Part shown: positions 41,601 to 42,570 of the stretch, in pieces
Position numbering within the stretch: the first letter of the stretch is position 1
How the letters are laid out: each line of letters begins with the position of its first letter
Source of the DNA: Quisquiliibacterium sp036525975
GTDB taxonomy: Bacteria > Pseudomonadota > Gammaproteobacteria > Burkholderiales > Burkholderiaceae_E
Direction of reading: 5' to 3'
DNA length: 42,570 nt
Assembly (NCBI GenBank): GCA_036525975.1
Contig: DATCZK010000089.1
Span: forward strand, 1 to 42,570
Position numbers and translations under genes: made by a program
Notes under the pieces: model-generated
The model's database searches: none
Seen by the model: the letters and a program-made list of their open reading frames with translations, nothing else
Told to the model about the DNA's origin: nothing

Positions 41601-41987
41601 GGCGGCGTGCTGGGCGCGATGGAAACGGGCTACCAGCGCGGCAAGATCCAGGACGAGAGCATGCACTACGAGATGCTCAAGCACACCGGCGAATACCCGA
41701 TCGTGGGCGTGAACACCTTCAGGAGCCCGCACGGCGACCCCACGCCGACCACGCTCGAGCTCGCGCGCTCCACCGACGAGGAGAAGAAGAGCCAGTTGAA
41801 GCGCCTGGCCGAGTTCCACGCCCGCAACGCCGCCGCCGCGCCGGCGATGATCGCGCGGCTGCAGCGCGCGGTGATCGACAACGGCAACGTGTTCGAGGTG
41901 CTGATGGACGCGGTGCGCGTGTGCTCGCTGGGGCAGATCACCAACGCGCTGTTCGAGGTGGGGGGGCAGTACCGGCGCAGCATGTGA
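38631..41987 (+). CDS. icmF: Fused isobutyryl-CoA mutase IcmF (B12-dependent)
   Basis: An 1118-residue adenosylcobalamin enzyme interconverting isobutyryl-CoA and n-butyryl-CoA. The order is a B12-binding domain (D29-x-H31 in FDGHDASIN, then VSSYQGGH and VFGGGGGVI), a MeaI-type G-protein chaperone (Walker A GTGGAGKS at 232-239), then a large mutase domain. At the two positions that separate the mutases, this protein has Phe610 (PYTAGVF) and Gln767 (GQNTC), where methylmalonyl-CoA mutase has Tyr and Arg. This marks the isobutyryl-type active site. Pivalyl/isovaleryl-CoA conversion is a known side activity of IcmF. It stands alone, divergent from an Hbd operon. No strong ribosome-binding site precedes the ATG. 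Confidence 0.96.
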   Translation: MTDLSDQKKLSAYRMKNRVRFVTAASLFDGHDASINIMRRILQSQGAEVIHLGHNRSVHEIVQCALQEDAHAIAVSSYQGGHIEYFKYMLDLLRAAGAGHVKVFGGGGGVIVASEIAELQDYGVERIYSPEDGQRMGLPGMIADMIRRSDCDLSVHAPGSVDALRADAGAGAGGKPVAGSGGAERAAALTRARRALASCITALENGKLDPALRAELRKRADTAATPTLGITGTGGAGKSSLTDELVRRFRLDQGDALRIAILSVDPTRRKSGGALLGDRIRMNAIDHPSIYMRSLATREAGSELSQAVPDAIAACKAAGFDLVIVETSGIGQGDAAIVPLVDATLYVMTPEFGAASQLEKIDMLDFADFVAINKFDRKGAADALRDVSKQVQRNRERFSTPPEQMPVFGTQASRFNDDGVTALYQGMLPRLAELGLKLPRPDDAPGRLPRVRVRHSSGQVVIVPPARARYLAEIADTVRGYKARAIAQSRLARELQQLRETARMLREDDDTKSGARKTVEALAHEREAGLEAASRKLLAMWPQMKKAYSGDEYVVRIRDREIRTKITHTSLSGTKIPKVVLPGYEDHGELLKWLLLENVPGSFPYTAGVFAFKRENEDPTRMFAGEGDAFRTNRRFKLLSEGMPAKRLSTAFDSVTLYGNDPAERPDIYGKVGNSGVSIATLDDLKVLYSGFDLCDPATSVSMTINGPAPTILAMFMNAAIDQQIDKFRADNDREPTDDEIEKIRAWTLATVRGTVQADILKEDQGQNTCIFSTEFSLKVMGDIAEYFVRHDVRNFYSVSISGYHIAEAGANPISQLAFTLSNGFTFVEAYLARGMHIDDFAPNLSFFFSNGMDPEYTVMGRVARRIWSVAMRERYGANERSQKLKYHCQTSGRSLHAQEIQFNDIRTTLQALIATYDNANSLHTNAYDEAITTPTEESVRRAMAIQMIINREWGLAKNENPNQGAFVIDALTELVEEAVLAEFERIADRGGVLGAMETGYQRGKIQDESMHYEMLKHTGEYPIVGVNTFRSPHGDPTPTTLELARSTDEEKKSQLKRLAEFHARNAAAAPAMIARLQRAVIDNGNVFEVLMDAVRVCSLGQITNALFEVGGQYRRSM

Positions 41988-41989
41988 GC

Positions 41990-42007
41990 GGCGCGCTGCC
42001 GCGCGCC
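41990..42007. terminator. Hairpin directly after icmF
   Basis: GGCGCGC-TGCC-GCGCGCC forms a perfect 7-bp stem beginning three bases after the icmF stop and ending 19 bases before the end of the convergent PIN gene. It is well placed to end transcription from both sides but lacks a T-run. Confidence 0.45.
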
Positions 42008-42026
42008 CGAGCGAATCCTGGCGTGC

Positions 42027-42570
42027 TCAGCCGCCCTGACGCGAACTCCTGCGGCGACGAACACCGCTGCTAAGGGTCGCCTGCGATCGCGATTTCGCGC
42101 GTGTGCCCGACCCCGTCGCGTTCCGCCCTGACGCAGCCGGTTCCGACACTCCCTGTTCGAACGGACTGCGCACCGTGACGCCGCCGTAGTCGGCACCAGC
42201 GTGCATGTCGTCTCTGAGCAGCACCGCGCACTGCTGCGCCTGCGCCGCCGCCACGACCAGGCTGTCCCACCACGAGAGCCCGTGCCGACGCGCGATCTCG
42301 CGGGCTCCGGTCATCACGTCGCGATCGATCGGCTGCGGGTTCCAGCACATCAGCGCCTGCACGTCTTCCCAGGCCTCGTCGGGCTGCATCGGGTGCGCGA
42401 GCTTGCGGGTTACCGTGACGAAATACTCGGAGAGCACCTGCGTTCTGGTGCGGCCCAGGCCGCTGCGCCAGAGCTGCTCGAGCCAAGCCATTGCCCGCTG
42501 CTGCTTGAGCGGATCGCGTCTGTCTCGCGCGTAGACGAATACGTTGGTGTCAACGAAGACCGGCGCGGTC
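42027..42570 (-). CDS. PIN-domain protein, VapC-like (5' end outside window)
   Basis: The frame stays open from the window edge. It gives VFVDTNVFVYARDRRD at the visible start, then TQVLSEYFVTV, LSWWDSLVVAAA and LLRDDMHAG. These supply the four acidic residues of an active PIN ribonuclease. A typical VapC ends soon after the last motif (here GGVTVRSPFE). This frame runs on for nearly 40 more residues, rich in Arg, Ser and Gly, to a stop at 42027. An antitoxin gene would lie upstream, beyond the window. A VapC-type toxin is likely; a stand-alone PIN nuclease is possible. Confidence 0.8.
   Translation of the reverse strand, partial: TAPVFVDTNVFVYARDRRDPLKQQRAMAWLEQLWRSGLGRTRTQVLSEYFVTVTRKLAHPMQPDEAWEDVQALMCWNPQPIDRDVMTGAREIARRHGLSWWDSLVVAAAQAQQCAVLLRDDMHAGADYGGVTVRSPFEQGVSEPAASGRNATGSGTRAKSRSQATLSSGVRRRRSSRQGG

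Overview
The window looks like chromosomal DNA of a very GC-rich betaproteobacterium, most likely Burkholderiales. The grounds are the strong G/C third-position bias, tightly packed operons, polar-amino-acid and Liv-type ABC transporters, liu-type leucine catabolism genes, a fused isobutyryl-CoA mutase (IcmF), and frequent GTG/TTG starts. This placement is inference from gene content, not from a marker gene. No rRNA, tRNA, CRISPR array, prophage or intact insertion sequence was seen. The theme is import and breakdown of unusual amino-acid derivatives and acyl-CoA metabolism.

Region 1 (1-6937) is a hydantoin-utilisation locus in two convergent halves. The plus strand carries a D-hydantoinase/dihydropyrimidinase, an N-carbamoyl-D-amino-acid amidase and a flavin-reductase-like split-barrel protein. 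The minus strand carries a family-3 solute-binding protein, an ATPase, two permeases and a hydantoin-racemase-like enzyme. Together they could import a 5-substituted hydantoin, racemise it and hydrolyse it to a D-amino acid.

Region 2 (7039-17292) is a leucine/isovalerate (liu) cluster on the plus strand. It opens with a TetR regulator that has a palindromic operator and an apparently leaderless start. Then come methylcrotonyl-CoA carboxylase beta (liuB), methylglutaconyl-CoA hydratase (liuC), a LysE-type exporter, carboxylase alpha (liuD), a GhrA-like 2-hydroxyacid dehydrogenase and HMG-CoA lyase (liuE). A translationally coupled tail follows: DUF1289, a small membrane protein, an MBL-fold hydrolase and a GNAT acetyltransferase. 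A structured repeat element separates liuB from liuC. Isovaleryl-CoA dehydrogenase is not in the window.

Region 3 (17307-23984) is on the minus strand: GMP reductase, a luciferase-like flavin oxidoreductase, an unusual crotonase, a dienoyl-CoA-reductase-like SDR and a PaaY-like hexapeptide protein. Behind its own probable promoter sit an FAD monooxygenase and a DUF2783 protein.

Region 4 (24014-27100) has a divergent promoter region, an N-formylglutamate-amidohydrolase-family gene, an M14/aspartoacylase-family gene, and a convergent di-haem cytochrome c peroxidase/MauG-family gene.

Region 5 (27113-35660, minus) is a Liv-type ABC transporter operon bracketed by an AMP-forming acyl-CoA ligase and a PaaK-family ligase. 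A cluster of strong hairpins lies between the binding protein and LivF.

Region 6 (36053-42570) has a minus-strand operon (DUF2189 membrane protein, 3-hydroxyacyl-CoA dehydrogenase, TPMT-like methyltransferase) divergent from icmF. The shared upstream region holds a perfect 16-bp palindrome. A PIN-domain gene runs off the right edge.
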